64,000 nt of DNA, taken from Exophiala sp. HKRS030. Its lineage: Eukaryota > Ascomycota > Eurotiomycetes > Chaetothyriales > Herpotrichiellaceae. The position numbers and the translations under genes were made by a program. Numbering within the stretch: position 1 is the stretch's first letter; every line of letters starts with the position of its first letter. The notes below the pieces were generated by a model that saw nothing but the letters and a program-made list of their open reading frames with translations, had not been told where the DNA came from and did no database searches. Where the stretch lies: contig JAHWDD010000002.1 in NCBI GenBank assembly GCA_023897205.1, positions 5,642,001 to 5,706,000 of the forward strand, read 5' to 3'. This document shows positions 38,328 through 49,683 of the stretch, one piece after another.

Positions 38328-39058
38328 GATATGTCTGCCAGAACCACTCGAGTGACAATTTGAGGAGGGAGTTGGGGAAATAAAAAGGTCACGCTGTCAT
38401 TTCGGGTCCTAGCGAGGCACCGAGGAGTGTTTCCCAAAGAGAGATTCTTATTGGCAATGATAGACAAGAGGAACTGCCCCTCTATGGGCTTTATTAAATG
38501 TACAGCAGCACCAAATGGTGCCAGATATTCACAAATGCAGTTTGATGCCGCATCTTTCTTGTCGGCTTTGTCTGTCTAACAAGTAAGTCGATTCCGTTGG
38601 TAGGGCAGGTATACCGAGAGATATCTAGTCACATTAGCCGCCACGCCGCTTAGTTCAGCCTGACAGACGGTGACAGCCTTGTCAAGATCTAAGTCTCTGT
38701 TCCGCAAGCCATCAACCAGCGAACCAGTGACTACTATCCGTCGGAAGCTCTATCATATGCTGACTTGATCAATAGGCGTGGGTGTGCGAACTTGTGTTCA
38801 TCGGAGTCTCTCCCACCACCCAATAATGCAGATGATTTTACCACAGAATGTGTCGCCAAAGCGACGAGTTCCTTCAGTCGACCAAAATGGCCCTTGACTT
38901 ATAAGTGTAGGCCTGACTGGTCATCATCGTCCTCATCGTCCTCCTCGAGTCTCTCAAGCATCTGTTGCCGTAGTTGCTCGTCCGTCAGTCGACCCCGGCT
39001 CTTGTAGATTCGTCAGTCGACGTGTTGGCCGGCACTGATGCTGCCTCCAGTTCCCCAT
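38328..39058. other. Intergenic, upstream of Gea and downstream of TMA17
   Basis: 731 nt without a supported gene. A TCATCG/TCCTCG-rich stretch at about 38921-38955 is the only notable composition. Both neighbours are on the minus strand. Confidence 0.5.
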
Positions 39059-39394
39059 TCAACTTCCCATTTGTTCCGCTCTCATGCCATCGACCCCCCG
39101 CCTCTCAACTTCCTGTCTCAAAAGATCGACTCTCTCCCTCTGCCTGATGATGACGGCGTTGTTCTCCTCGATTGCCTCAAGACAATCTTTGTCGCCTTCC
39201 TGACGGGCGCCCTCTGGCAAAGATGTGTCCGTACGTATACTGTCGCTGTACTCCTGTAATTGCTGATTCGATCTCTCTAGGTGAGCGATCGAGTTGCCGA
39301 TCTCATTGGCTTTAGAGTAGATATTCTCGATTGGTAAGTCTTGGATTGCCAGCGTAAATTGTTCCGCCGTGATAGCGCGTGACTCCGCTGACAT
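39059..39394 (-). CDS. TMA17: Proteasome-assembly chaperone Tma17-like
   Basis: A single exon of 111 aa starting at the ATG before SAESRAITAEQF. The core ITAEQFTLAIQDLPIENIYS, then NEIGNSIAHLERSNQQLQEY and an ENNAVIIRQRERVDLLRQEVE helix match the two-helix pattern of yeast Tma17, including the N-SI-HL-RSN signature. In yeast Tma17 helps pair base ATPases Rpt3 and Rpt6 of the 26S proteasome and is stress-induced. The insert between the helices (TDTSLPEGARQEGDKDC) is longer than I would expect. The function is transferred by family. Confidence 0.8.
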   Translation of the reverse strand: MSAESRAITAEQFTLAIQDLPIENIYSKANEIGNSIAHLERSNQQLQEYSDSIRTDTSLPEGARQEGDKDCLEAIEENNAVIIRQRERVDLLRQEVERRGVDGMRAEQMGS

Positions 39395-39808
39395 GATCTT
39401 GAATTTTATTTGCTGGTCAGAATGGCGTCGATCTGTTGTTTGTTTCAAGATTTCGTGTGTTTTTTATGATGTGCTGCCAGGGTGGTATATATTGGGACAC
39501 AGGTGATCTTCTCAGCCATTTGAAGGGCGAAATAATATTTGACGATCAAACTGACGTATGCGGGGAAGCCTGGAGAGGACGATTACGAGATACTGTTTAG
39601 CAGCCTAGGTGGTTCAGCAAAGCGTTGTAAATTTTAAATTTTCGTGAGTTCGTAGTCTGAGAATATTGAATCTGCCTAGCATGCATCGCGAGTCCTGTGG
39701 GACTTGGTAAATCCGGTGATGAAGCTCCATCTTGCATTGATGAGGCTCAGTTGCGATCTTCAAAGTTTCCCGTCAGACATCTCGAAGACACAAAGCATTG
39801 CCAATATT
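39395..39808. other. Intergenic between TMA17 and VPS34
   Basis: 414 nt containing the TMA17 promoter and the VPS34 3' UTR. It has a short AT-rich inverted element (TAAATTTTAAATTTT) at about 39628-39643. No gene seen. Confidence 0.5.
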
Positions 39809-42746
39809 TCATGCTCGCCATGTCTGCACGAATTCGTGCACTTTATCCATAATCACTCCAAAGAGGGCATTGACACTATCGGCCAATACCTGATCGAATA
39901 CCTTCACTGCCTCTTCCTCGGTCAAGTCAAGATGAAATCTCTCTTGCACCTTGGCGACCACCCCTCCGCTCACTCCCATCTGTTCTTCCACAAGCCTAAC
40001 ATCCTGTACCGAACTCTGGACCATCAAGCTGAAGAGATTGAGCACCAATGAACTTGATTTCCGCAACGCAGCGAATGCCGTGAAGCAATACTGTTTGAAT
40101 TGTGCATACTGAGGAGACCCTGTGCCTCCAAGTCCTTCCACCATCTCCTTGCACAACTTTATCAATGGCGCAAAAGGCTTAGGGTCGCGACCGAGAATAA
40201 ATCCGAAATCGATATGGAAGAATTGACCGGATGGTTGTAACAGGAGATTATCCAGATGCCGATCACCGACCCCTAGAATGTAGGTAATGACACAATAACC
40301 CGCACATGATCTGATATAGGTATCCATGGCCTCTTTCCTGACTCCTAGTGGCCCGGATGAATCAGGATTATTGGCGCGCAAATACGCCAGGACCGAGCCT
40401 TTGTATTTCGACGACACCGCCGAGAGAGCGGTTGATGGAATGAACTGTACGGCCCCTGCAAAAGGTGAAGTCGCAAGGATCCGATATGGTGTCAACTTCA
40501 GGTCCAGATTCTCTTTCAGTAGTAAGTCATTCATGAGGGTGATGATTTGAATGACGAGTTGATCTTGTCTCAAGTCGTCGCCCGTCTTGAAGATGATTGA
40601 ATACTGTCCCACAGATTGTGAACGAGACTGGATAGAAGTGCTGGCACCGTCTCCTGCAGTCGCTATCTTGAATTTCAGAAGCAGTGGGGATAACGATGAT
40701 TTGAATACATTGGCTTCCTCAGGAAATATCCCACTGACATGAATCTCCGGGTCAAGTGGTAATGGTAATGGCGGCTCGATCTTTATGAGCTCATTCTTCG
40801 GATCTGCCAAATATTTCTTGAGCCTCTCGATCTTGTAGGGTCGACTTTCACGCCCGAATCGAATTTCTTTGCCAATTCTCGACAGTACGGCAATCAGCTC
40901 ACCCTGCCGCAATAGTACTTTCCGTTGTTCTGGGTCTTTCTTCTCAAGCTCGATCATGAAGTAATACTCGACCCTGGCAAAAAGTTTCCGATTCGCTGCG
41001 TTCGTGTCTGGACCCTGATCATCGATTTCGACCATCAAGAACCAGTGCAGATAATTCCCAAGCGTGAAATTGTTGGCAGCGCGGTCAATCAGGAATTTCG
41101 CGAGCGATGTTGCTGGAAGGCCTTCGTCCCCTGTATCATACTTCTCAAATTTCAGAGCCTGGACGAGTTGTAGCAGATAGAGAAGTAGTCCGGCATCGTC
41201 TGCCTGTCGCAGTCTGTCAACGGCATAAGCCCGAACAATTTGACTGTCATAAGTCGGACCGAGCAACTCCAGTGCTGAATCGACATCAATTTTGGCCCAT
41301 TTGGGAATAAGCTCAGCCATCTGCCGTGCTTCGTTTGGTGCATTCCAATCCGTGGCCTTAACAACTTTGGTCAGAGCACGCTTATCGCGGCTTAAATGTC
41401 GGCGGAAAGTCCACAAGACGTCTTTCTCTGGAGGCGTCAACTCTTGGGTAGGACCGTAGTTCAAGATTTCATTCAAGTGATCCCGCACTTTAGCATTTGG
41501 TTTCTGATCGCTGTCAGAATAAGCATTACGGTTGCTTCGAACAAGACGGCGGTGCTTGCTTTCACAAGGGTTTTCCTTATGGAACTGATCTGGGTCGAAA
41601 ATTTGCATCACCGGAAAATTTTCATCATCAACCACTGTACCAAATGGAGATATTCCTGGGCCGTAGCGAACTTCTGGTGGTGCTTTGGGTTGCAATCCAG
41701 TAACATTTTGGAACTCCTGGACGATCCGAGAAAGTTCATATTCGTGATCCTCAAATACAACAGGGAAATCCCAACGTGGCAAGTCGACATACAAGGTGAA
41801 GTGCTCTTCGTCGTCAGGAACATCATCGGACTCCTCGTCGGAGCCGACTTGAGCATCAGCCGTCCCATTTTTGCGGCTCTCGTTCTTCGAACCGAGAGCT
41901 TCTAACTTTTTTGCTTTGGTCAATAAAGCCCTTTTTCTTGCAGCGTCATCAACATCCCGCGACTTTTTGCCAACACTCTGAAAAACAAGCTGATCCAGCC
42001 AATCGTTTTGAGGTATCTCATTCATCTCGTGCTTTTTGAAGAGCTGCTCTAGCCGTTCCAACTCTTCCTCTTCTGGAATCGAGGGCGATGGCTCCTGGTT
42101 GCGTTTACGCCGCTTGGACCTTGGAATGTGAGGAGTGGTCGACGGTGAGTGACCATCAGCGGCCTTTCCACGGTATACTTTGCACTTCTGACGCCCCTTC
42201 CTCAATGCTCCGTCTTTATCGAAGAGTGGAATCGTCGTACCACCAAATGGAATACTATGATTGATACTGCCATTTTCAGGACAGGGTGACAAGTCCCATA
42301 CTGTGATGGCTATCTGGGCAGATAACGGACAGTCTTTGACGAGGACAGGTAGTTCCAGCCATTTGTTCCATGCCCGATCGTTCTTGAAGAAAACATGAGG
42401 CGTTTGGGTGGATACACCAAGTGGCTTTGATTCCGTCCACAGTTGGGCCGTCACATATAACTCGGAGGTTGAACTCTGGATAGATCCTATATGCCGTATC
42501 TCGGGATGTTTCAACAGCACAGAACTTGGCACCGGCTTCTGCTTGCCCTCTAGTTTATTGCTATCTAGAGGTTAGAACCTTCAGACAAAGGACTAGATCA
42601 TGCCGGTCGGAGCGGTTTCACCATCACTTACATTCTGATACATACGGGAAAATTGATTTGTCGTGAGGTGGCAAAGGTGTAGGTGTCCATGTCTCCGGAT
42701 CAAGAGGCTCATCATGGAAAGTTTGGTCGTTCACGTTTTCTGGCAT
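39809..42746 (-). CDS. VPS34: Class III phosphatidylinositol 3-kinase Vps34
   Basis: Exon 1 is 42746-42632 and exon 2 is 42564-39809, across a 67-nt intron (GTAAGT...CTAG), giving 956 aa. The enzyme makes PI3P for vacuolar sorting and autophagy, normally in complex with Vps15 and Atg6/Beclin. The order is an N-terminal C2 domain (TSELYVTAQLW, LSAQIAITVWDLSP, PFGGTTIPLFD), an acidic/basic insert at about 180-290, the helical PIK domain (LNYGPTQELTPPEKDVLWTF onward) and the kinase domain with GDDLRQDQLV, catalytic loop DRHLDN (806-811) and DFG (824-826). The C-terminal helix ends HEFVQTWRA, in line with the lipid-contacting tail. All catalytic motifs are intact. It is divergent from NSE4, with 378 nt between starts. 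Confidence 0.95.
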
Positions 42747-43124
42747 GCAAGGATGGTTTCAAGTAAGATATCAAAGTACGAGTACTACCACCAGGCTCCA
42801 CGATACAACGAGTGACGTATGGCCCATTTAGTCTTAGCTCGTAATGAACACGCCAAGGAACGTCGCGTCCTTCATTAGGGGCGCGACTGGAGTGGCACCG
42901 AGGCGCTGTGCCGCCTATTCTACGTCAGGCACTGAATACCTCATGTGAAGGCATTGCAGGCACGCCAAATAGCCACCTGTGCGCTATTTGACGCCTATCT
43001 CAGCATCATCTACGATTTCGTGCAGAGCTGTGCACTGATTTCTCCCAAGTCGATTGCCAGACCCTTTCTAGAAGTCTGTGATCACTCCGTTTGCACAAGA
43101 CTTGTGCGCCGAAATGCTATAAAT
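42747..43124. promoter_or_regulatory. Divergent promoter region VPS34/NSE4
   Basis: 378 nt between the two divergent start codons; it must carry both promoters. The NSE4 frame remains open upstream to about 42945 without an ATG in that frame, which I treat as leader. No specific element recognised. Confidence 0.5.
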
Positions 43125-44549
43125 ATGGCACGAATCACGGTTCGTCGCCAATCTCCAGAATCTCCTTCGTCGAGCCCTCCGCGCTCATCCTCCGACAAGG
43201 AGAACCGGACCGAGCTCAGCAGAAGCCTCACAAAGCCAAAACAGCCTGGCGGAATCATGTCATCCGAAGAAAGCCCTGGGTCAAGCAGCACTCGGAAGCG
43301 CAGAAGAGAAGGGGAGGCCGGCGATGCCCAGACACAAGCCGCACACCGGAGAGAACTAAACAAGGTTGATCGTCGATACTATGATCCTGATCAAAAGCCG
43401 GAGGAACGACGGCGGATCCGTAAAGACCTCAGGAACCTTTTTGACGACTTGAAAGAATCCAGATCGGACTATGTTCGACCGGAAAACAATGGCCTCCGCG
43501 ACATGTTACGAAGGCAAGACGAGATTTTCAAAGCCGTCAAGCAACCTGCAGAAGCTACGATTGATTCAAGATTACTGGTAGATCTCGCCGATACTGCCGC
43601 GAAGAAGACGAATAACTTGACACTTGGTAGTGCAAGCACGGGCGTGGACATTGATGACTTCGTCACGCAGTGCATCGGTTTCATGAAGCGAGGTGATGCA
43701 ATCAGGCAGGCAGGCGAGCGCGGTACACTGCCGAGCACACAGACACAACGAAGACGAAGGCAAGTTCCGGCTCATGAAGAAGATGAGGACGAAGAAGAAG
43801 AGGAAGGTGAACCGATGAATTGGGAGCACCTTGGTCGTAATGCGTGTTTCCTTTACAATTCACGTCCTTGTTTAACTGGTTTCCTTCTCGGACCACTTTC
43901 GGTTCAGAAGAAGATTAGACAGCACACACAACGAAAGGCTCGAGAAGGTCGTTCCCAAGCGACCCAAGTGACAAGACCTGTCGAGCTCACACATGAGGAT
44001 TTGGAACAACAAGAATCGTCAAGTTTAACCGTAGTCTGCACCGAGATTGCACGACTTCTCAGTACAACCCAGCAAAAAGGAGCGACAAACGCTGATCGAG
44101 AGTTTCAAATGCTTGGGGAAGACGCCACTCAGGAGGAAACAGATGAGATTCTGCGCCGCAATAACGTGGCTGACAACGGATCTGTGCCAATGTTCAACTT
44201 CTGCATAAATCCTCAGTCCTTCGGCCAAACTGTGGAGAACCTTTTCTATGTGTCGTTTCTAATCAAGGAAGGTAAAGTGGGCTTGGATTTTGATAGCAAC
44301 GGCCTCCCCACATTGGGGATTGCCGCTGCACGAAGTGTGCTTGAAAGACAAGAGACGCAGCGGAACCAGGCTGTGTTTACGCTTGATTTTGACATTTGGG
44401 AGGACATCATTAAGAGCTACGGCATTGAGAGATGCATAATTCCTCACCGCAAAGAGGAGATATATGATGATGGCATTATTGATTATTCTCGAATGGAGGA
44501 CGATACCGGCAGGGAAGCCGAAACAGAAGATTCCGATGCTTATTCATGA
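43125..44549 (+). CDS. NSE4: Smc5/6 complex kleisin subunit Nse4
   Basis: A single exon of 474 aa from the first in-frame ATG (43125). Nse4 bridges the Smc5 and Smc6 heads and binds Nse1/Nse3 in the DNA repair and replication-fork complex. Features: a disordered Ser/Pro/Arg N-terminus; the Nse3-binding region beginning at about 80 (RRYYDPDQKPEERRRIRKDL, then LFDDLKESRSDYV, matching the conserved RxxYR...L pattern); an acidic patch DEDEEEEEGEPMNWEHLG; and the C-terminal winged-helix kleisin domain (VPMFNFCINPQSFGQTVENL, FYVSFLIKEGKVGLDFDSNG, LPTLGI). These are diagnostic of Nse4. The protein ends with an acidic tail. Confidence 0.95.
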   Translation: MARITVRRQSPESPSSSPPRSSSDKENRTELSRSLTKPKQPGGIMSSEESPGSSSTRKRRREGEAGDAQTQAAHRRELNKVDRRYYDPDQKPEERRRIRKDLRNLFDDLKESRSDYVRPENNGLRDMLRRQDEIFKAVKQPAEATIDSRLLVDLADTAAKKTNNLTLGSASTGVDIDDFVTQCIGFMKRGDAIRQAGERGTLPSTQTQRRRRQVPAHEEDEDEEEEEGEPMNWEHLGRNACFLYNSRPCLTGFLLGPLSVQKKIRQHTQRKAREGRSQATQVTRPVELTHEDLEQQESSSLTVVCTEIARLLSTTQQKGATNADREFQMLGEDATQEETDEILRRNNVADNGSVPMFNFCINPQSFGQTVENLFYVSFLIKEGKVGLDFDSNGLPTLGIAAARSVLERQETQRNQAVFTLDFDIWEDIIKSYGIERCIIPHRKEEIYDDGIIDYSRMEDDTGREAETEDSDAYS

Positions 44550-44724
44550 CCTCTTGATGACTTGTTTGAGGATGCTCGATGTCTTTAGCGAGTAGGATGT
44601 ATGTGAAAGAGTCTTGTAAGTGACTAGGTAGTCTGCGATTGAGGAATCTCAACCGTTTGTTATGAGTTATGCCATTATACACTATGGAAGACAGATCATG
44701 CTTGCTGGGATCTCATGTTATCAT

Positions 44725-45650
44725 TTAGGTTGTCTTTGAAATGCCTGCGCTCCAGTCTTCCTTGCCAATTCTCAATTGCTCTCGAGTTTGTGGAAGGGGA
44801 TTTCTGACTTGGCACTCCAGTTTCTCCAGTATACGAAAGGCGACCCAAGACTGAGCCTCACGACGTTTCATTTTCCCGAGCCTCCAGAGCTGGACCGTCC
44901 ATAATGATGTTCGAGTACAATATGCACGCCTCTGACCATGCTGCACAGCAATTCGAAGCGTGCCGTGGAGTTTGTCTTCTTAGGCTTGAACCCCGTCAGC
45001 CCCTGAATTGTGAATACCAGTGAAGGAGCGGATCCATCATGCCTAAAACTACTCACTAACCGCGTAATTTGGGTCCCACACAAATCAAATGTCCCAGAAG
45101 TCTTGGCATCCAAATCAACTATAAGAACTTCGATTGCCCGTCCATTTGTTTCCCTTTCTTCATACTTGTTCGTCCTCCCCCAACCACCCCCCTACCTTTG
45201 ATGATCACTAACATGTGTCTAGACCTTGCGTAATCGTGCCAGCTCAAGCATTGGTTTCAGTATAGTGGTGTCCCTGCATTGCACAGCGCGGCGGAAATCA
45301 CTATTAAGTGTCCTTCGGGCTCTTATACGCGCATTTTTTGGCTCTCGCTTTTCCAAAGCTTTTTCATCAATGGTTTTCTGCCTTGTGCGAGACCTTGGAG
45401 AAGAAACTCCTCACTAATCTTCCCGTTTGTTTCTTGACGGCGTGCCCGAGTTGAGGGTTTTCCCGCGTAGCAGTGAGCAAAAATTGGCGGTCAGGATCAG
45501 GTGGCCCAGGCTTGGGATTTTTGTGGTGTGCTACCGATCTACGAACACAAACATCAGAACGTCGAGCAAAGAAGATCATCGGGTTATCGAGAATACCCCA
45601 GCAAAACATGCCCTCAAGTTAAATCCTTGTTTCTATTGGAAACTATCTGT
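44725..45650 (-). other. Possible unrecognised spliced gene on the minus strand (tentative)
   Basis: Several minus-strand frames look protein-like but change frame. One runs from about 45600 to 45367 (GHAVKKQTGRLVRSFF), a second about 45380-45235 (IRARRTLNSDFRRAVQCRDT, then ILKPMLELARLRK), a third about 45170-44868 (AIEVLIVDLDAKTSGTFDLC, SAPSLVFTIQGLTGFKP), and a fourth about 44946-44725 (KMKRREAQSWVAFRILEKLE). The third joins the fourth if one base is added near the GGGAAAA run (about 44873-44879). A GT...ATAG intron before VDLDAK (acceptor near 45125) is also possible. I recognise no family. It could be one degraded or intron-rich gene, or chance. Confidence 0.3.
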
Positions 45651-46151
45651 GTAATTATTATTTCTGAGCCTTGATTTTGGCGGATGAACTGTAGCTCTTC
45701 TGCACAGGAGCTGGACCTCTACGCTACGAGCACATTTCACGCGCAAGTCAATTTCAAGACAAATGACACCCTAGCCTGACGAGAACACGTGTGCGGTACG
45801 ATTGACATGTCTATCAGATTCAGGCTCAGCCGTGGCCAGTTCGTTCTGTCTACTGAATGAATTTTACGTGTTGGTTGGTCGGCCTCGGCACACCAACAAT
45901 TGTAAGCTTCCACCCCCGCAAACCTCAGGAAAGCAAGCCTAGGGACGCTTCTCCAAACCAATTCTGGCACTGTAAGCCGCGGCCAAATCGATTCGGTCTC
46001 TGGTACGCTGGGCCGAGGATAAGATGGGCGTTCTATCTTCAGATTACATGATGAGGAACAAGATTGGATATATACCCTGATCTTTTGATCGTCTCAATGC
46101 CACTGACCACATACACAATCTAGCTCATTTTCTACCTCTAGCCAAAACACC
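45651..46151. other. Intergenic, upstream of enoyl-CoA hydratase
   Basis: About 500 nt without a supported gene; presumably the promoter of the gene at 46152. No repeat of note. Confidence 0.5.
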
Positions 46152-47280
46152 ATGCCGCCAGCCGCAAGACCTCCTCTTAAGGTCCCCGAGTCCTATACCT
46201 CTCTTCCGCTGCGTCACATCAAAGTCTCCCACGTCCCTGAGTCGTCTCCTACGGCGACACAAGTGATCCTCATTACTTTGAACAGACCCACGAAGCACAA
46301 TGCCTTTACAGATGTCATGCGCGAGGACTTGGAAAGAGTATATGAACTCATCGACATTGATGAACGGGTCAAGGTGGTGGTTTTGACAGGAGCAGGACGC
46401 AGCTTCTGCGCAGGTGCAGACCTTGAGATTGGTTTTCTGGGAGCGAAAGATGAACAGGGCAATGTCAAGAATGTGAAGACTGAGCGTGATGTTGATCACA
46501 GAGACGGGTAAGACACCGCAAAGAACAATGTCCTAATGTCACAATGGGTCCGCTGACACGCTTTGCAGAGGAGGAAGAACATCTCTGGCCATTCACCACT
46601 GCTCCAAGCCTACCATTGCTGCACTGCAAGGCGCAGCTGTGGGCGTTGGCATCACCATGTGCTTGCCAGCGTGCATTCGAATTGCATATGCCAAAGCCAA
46701 AGTTGGCTTTGTCTTCAGCAGGCGTGGAATTATCATGGAGGCATGTTCTTCGTATTTCCTCCCGCGCCTGATCGGCCATTCGAGAGCACTTCACCTTACC
46801 ACAACCGGCTCCGTCTATCCCGCTGATCATCCCCTCTTCGGTACATTGTTCTCAGAGACACTTCCGACACCAGACGCAGTATTGCCACGCGCACTTGAAC
46901 TGGCCGACGAGATCGCGAAGAACACCTCTACCGTATCAACGAAGCTCATGAGAGAGCTGATGTACCGAGGTCCTGATAGTGCCGAAGGCGCTCATCTGCT
47001 CGACTCCAGAATCATTCATGGATTGTTTGGCAGCAAGGACAACAACGAAGGCGTGCAAAGTTTCCTTGAAAAGAGGCCAGCCAAGTTCTCGGGCAGGTAC
47101 CACGAGATGCACCAGACGGGTATCCATGGTGGCAACCCGTTGATATTGGTGAAAAGAGCCTGGAAACGAGACAAGCGAAGTTATGAACAAAGAACAATAG
47201 GACTTCCGCGCATATCCGTCCCTGCCTACGTACCTAGACTCGTATCTGTTCACAGTACCTCAGTAGCCTCGATATCTTGA
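46152..47280 (+). CDS. Enoyl-CoA hydratase/isomerase family protein, peroxisomal type; C-terminal frame break
   Basis: Exons 46152-46507 and 46569-47280 join across a 61-nt intron (GTAAGA...GCAG). The crotonase core is clear: ITLNRPTKHNAF, the oxyanion-hole segment GRSFCAGADLEIGF, the second hole KPTIAALQGAAVGVG, and the acidic active-site region FSRRGIIMEACSSYFLPRLIG. Members hydrate or isomerise enoyl-CoA in fatty-acid beta-oxidation. As read, the frame runs to 47280 with an unrelated Arg/Lys-rich tail (355 aa). Adding one base at about 47085-47098 (GGG run) opens the family-like ending, which includes DAPDGYPWWQPVD and stops at 47184-47186 with ...AKL, a PTS1 peroxisomal signal (324 aa). 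I consider the second ending the real one. Confidence 0.88.
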
Positions 47281-47846
47281 TTGGTAGTCAGTCTTCGGTG
47301 TGCCTCCGAATGGATCAAAGCGTACGAATGACATCACTACTTCCTCAAGGGTTTAGATACACATTCTGAGAAGAGCTTGAGATGTGGAGACGTGAAGCCC
47401 ATGAGATCCGCTTCAGAGCAAGTGCTTGTGCAGACGCTGGCCTGCTCGGTCAATGGATCTGCATAAGCGTGCGGGACAATTTAAGCGTGTTCAGACATTG
47501 AAAGGAATCGACGACACTGAATCGAGGGCAGCTCTCGACTCGGCTACGCTGCAGGATTTGATAAGCAGTTTGGTCTGGAAGCACTACAGAGCACACGGGG
47601 TTTAGGCGGAGGCACGAGCGAGGTTTCAAGCTTAGTCAAAAACTAATGGTATTGGCTTAACCCTTGTCCGAGGCGTGAACCTCCACTGTTGGAGGGCATG
47701 GACGATCACATCATCAATGCACCCAACTTCTACAAGCCCACTCTCCTGCATAACCTCGAAATAATTTGAGATACAAGAATCTCGACCACGAATTTCCTTA
47801 ATAATCTCTGCATTTTTCCACTGTTCTTTACTTCTCGTTCAAGGAC
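47281..47846. other. Intergenic, upstream of GLR1
   Basis: 566 nt without a supported gene; contains the GLR1 promoter. No element recognised. Confidence 0.5.
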
Positions 47847-49683
47847 ATGTCCTTTGGTTCTCGGAGATCACTGAAGCATTTTTCCACCTTGACCTTTCGT
47901 CATTCCACTTCGAATCTGGCATCCAGTAAATTTTCCAATATAGACCCTCACGCCCTCAGTTTCGCCTCCAACCCCGCACCCGTGTCACGACTTGCTGGCC
48001 TGTCGCGACAATTCTCATCCTCCTCCTTCAATATGGCTCCCGTCACAAAGAAATATGACTACATAGTTATTGGTGGTGGTTCCGGTGGATCTGGTGCCGC
48101 TCGAAGAGCAAGTGGGTGGTATGGCGCAAAGACAGCCATCATCGATGCGGGTATCTCGGGAGGATGCTGTGTCAATGTTGGGTAAGGAGATGCTGCGGCG
48201 TAGGCAGTGAAATTAGCTAACCAATCCTTGCAGCTGTGTACCGAAGAAGATGACCTGGAATTTTGCATCCATCAACGAAGCCATCAAAGCCGGGAAACAC
48301 TACGGCTACACAACCGGCGAAGTCTCATTCGATTTCAAATCCTTTGTCGAGAAGAGAGATGCTAGGATAAAAGTCTTGAATGGCGCATATGAGAGCAACT
48401 GGGCAAAAGAGGGAATTGAACTCATCCACGCCACTGCCACTTTTGTCTCTGAACATGAGCTGGAGATCAAGCCAAAAGATGGTAGCGAATCATACAATAT
48501 CACTGCTCCTCACATCACCATTGCAACTGGTAGCTTTCCCACGAAACCCGAGAAGATCACTGGGTCACACTATGGGATCACTTCAGACGAGTACTTCCTG
48601 ATCAAGCATCTGCCCAAGAAAATGGTGTTTGTCGGCGCAGGCTACATCGCCGTGGAGCTTGCCGGCGTCATGAATGCTATTGGTGTCGAGACACATCTGT
48701 TCATCAGAGGAGACACATTCCTTCGGAAATTCGACCCCATGATTCAGGAGACCCTGACCAAGCACTACGAAGAGGCAGGTGTGATCATTCACAAAAACCA
48801 TCCGGGGATCAAGGAGGTCATTCAACTGAACCCTGGTGCCGACGAGAGCGACCCACGAGAGAAGCAGTTGAAGATCATCTCGAACGATGGGTCTGAATTG
48901 GTGGTAAACGAACTTCTTTGGGCGATTGGCCGGAGTCCCGAGACACGAGGGCTGGGATTGGAGAACATTGACATCAAACTCAATGACAAGGGTCATATTG
49001 TTGTTGACAAGTTTCAGAATTCGTCCATCGATGGAGTCTATGCTCTGGGCGATGTGACGGGTCAGGTAAGTCATTGCATAAGATGTATTTTGGTGATAGA
49101 GGCAAGCAACTGACAATGCGCAAGGCTGAACTTACACCTGTGGCGATTGCCGCTGGACGACAACTCGGAAATCGACTGTTCGGACCCCCAGAGCTCAAAA
49201 GCTCCTTCTTAGACTACAACCTGATTCCTTCGGTTGTTTTTGCACACCCTGAGGTGGGAACAACTGGCCTGACAGAACCCCAAGCCATTGAGAAATATGG
49301 CAAGGACAAAGTCAAGGTGTACAACACAAAGTTCTCGGCAATGTTTTATGATGTGTATGTTTGATGTCCAATGACCATAATACAGAAGCGTCTGCTGACC
49401 GATTTAGTTTCCCTCCTGAAGAGAAGAAGAAAAACCCAACCCAGTTCAAGCTTGTTACCATCCTCCCCGACGAGAAGATTGTTGGACTACATATCCTTGG
49501 TGACGGCGTCGGCGAGATGACACAAGGATTTGGAGTCGCTGTTAAAATGGGAGCGACGAAGAAAGACTTTGACAGTACGGTTGCAATTCACCCGGTATGT
49601 GTCCTCCGCGTTCTCTATTTGCTCGTGGCGTCACTAACAAACAAATCCAGACGAGTGCAGAAGAATTGGTTACTTTAAAATAG
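47847..49683 (+). CDS. GLR1: Glutathione reductase
   Basis: Five exons: 47847-48181, 48234-49065, 49125-49354, 49408-49594 and 49651-49683, with introns of 52-59 nt, giving 538 aa. The flavoenzyme reduces glutathione disulfide with NADPH. It shows the FAD-binding [16 protein letters not shown], the redox-active CVNVGC (Cys108 and Cys113, split by intron 1), the NADPH-binding [15 protein letters not shown], the second FAD segment [11 protein letters not shown], and the dimer-interface HPTSAEEL containing the catalytic His. The first 62 residues are Ser/Arg/Phe-rich and Asp/Glu-poor, like a mitochondrial presequence. Met63 begins the typical cytosolic form, so two start sites may give dual targeting as in yeast. 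An extra Cys (107) directly precedes the active-site Cys where Thr is usual. Confidence 0.95.

Noticed and set aside
44868..45240. DUF866-like protein (MLVIIK... start with GLTGFKP)
   Set aside because: A start MLVIIKVDLD can be assembled across an intron, but the zinc-binding CxxC blocks expected before the GFKP-like region are absent.
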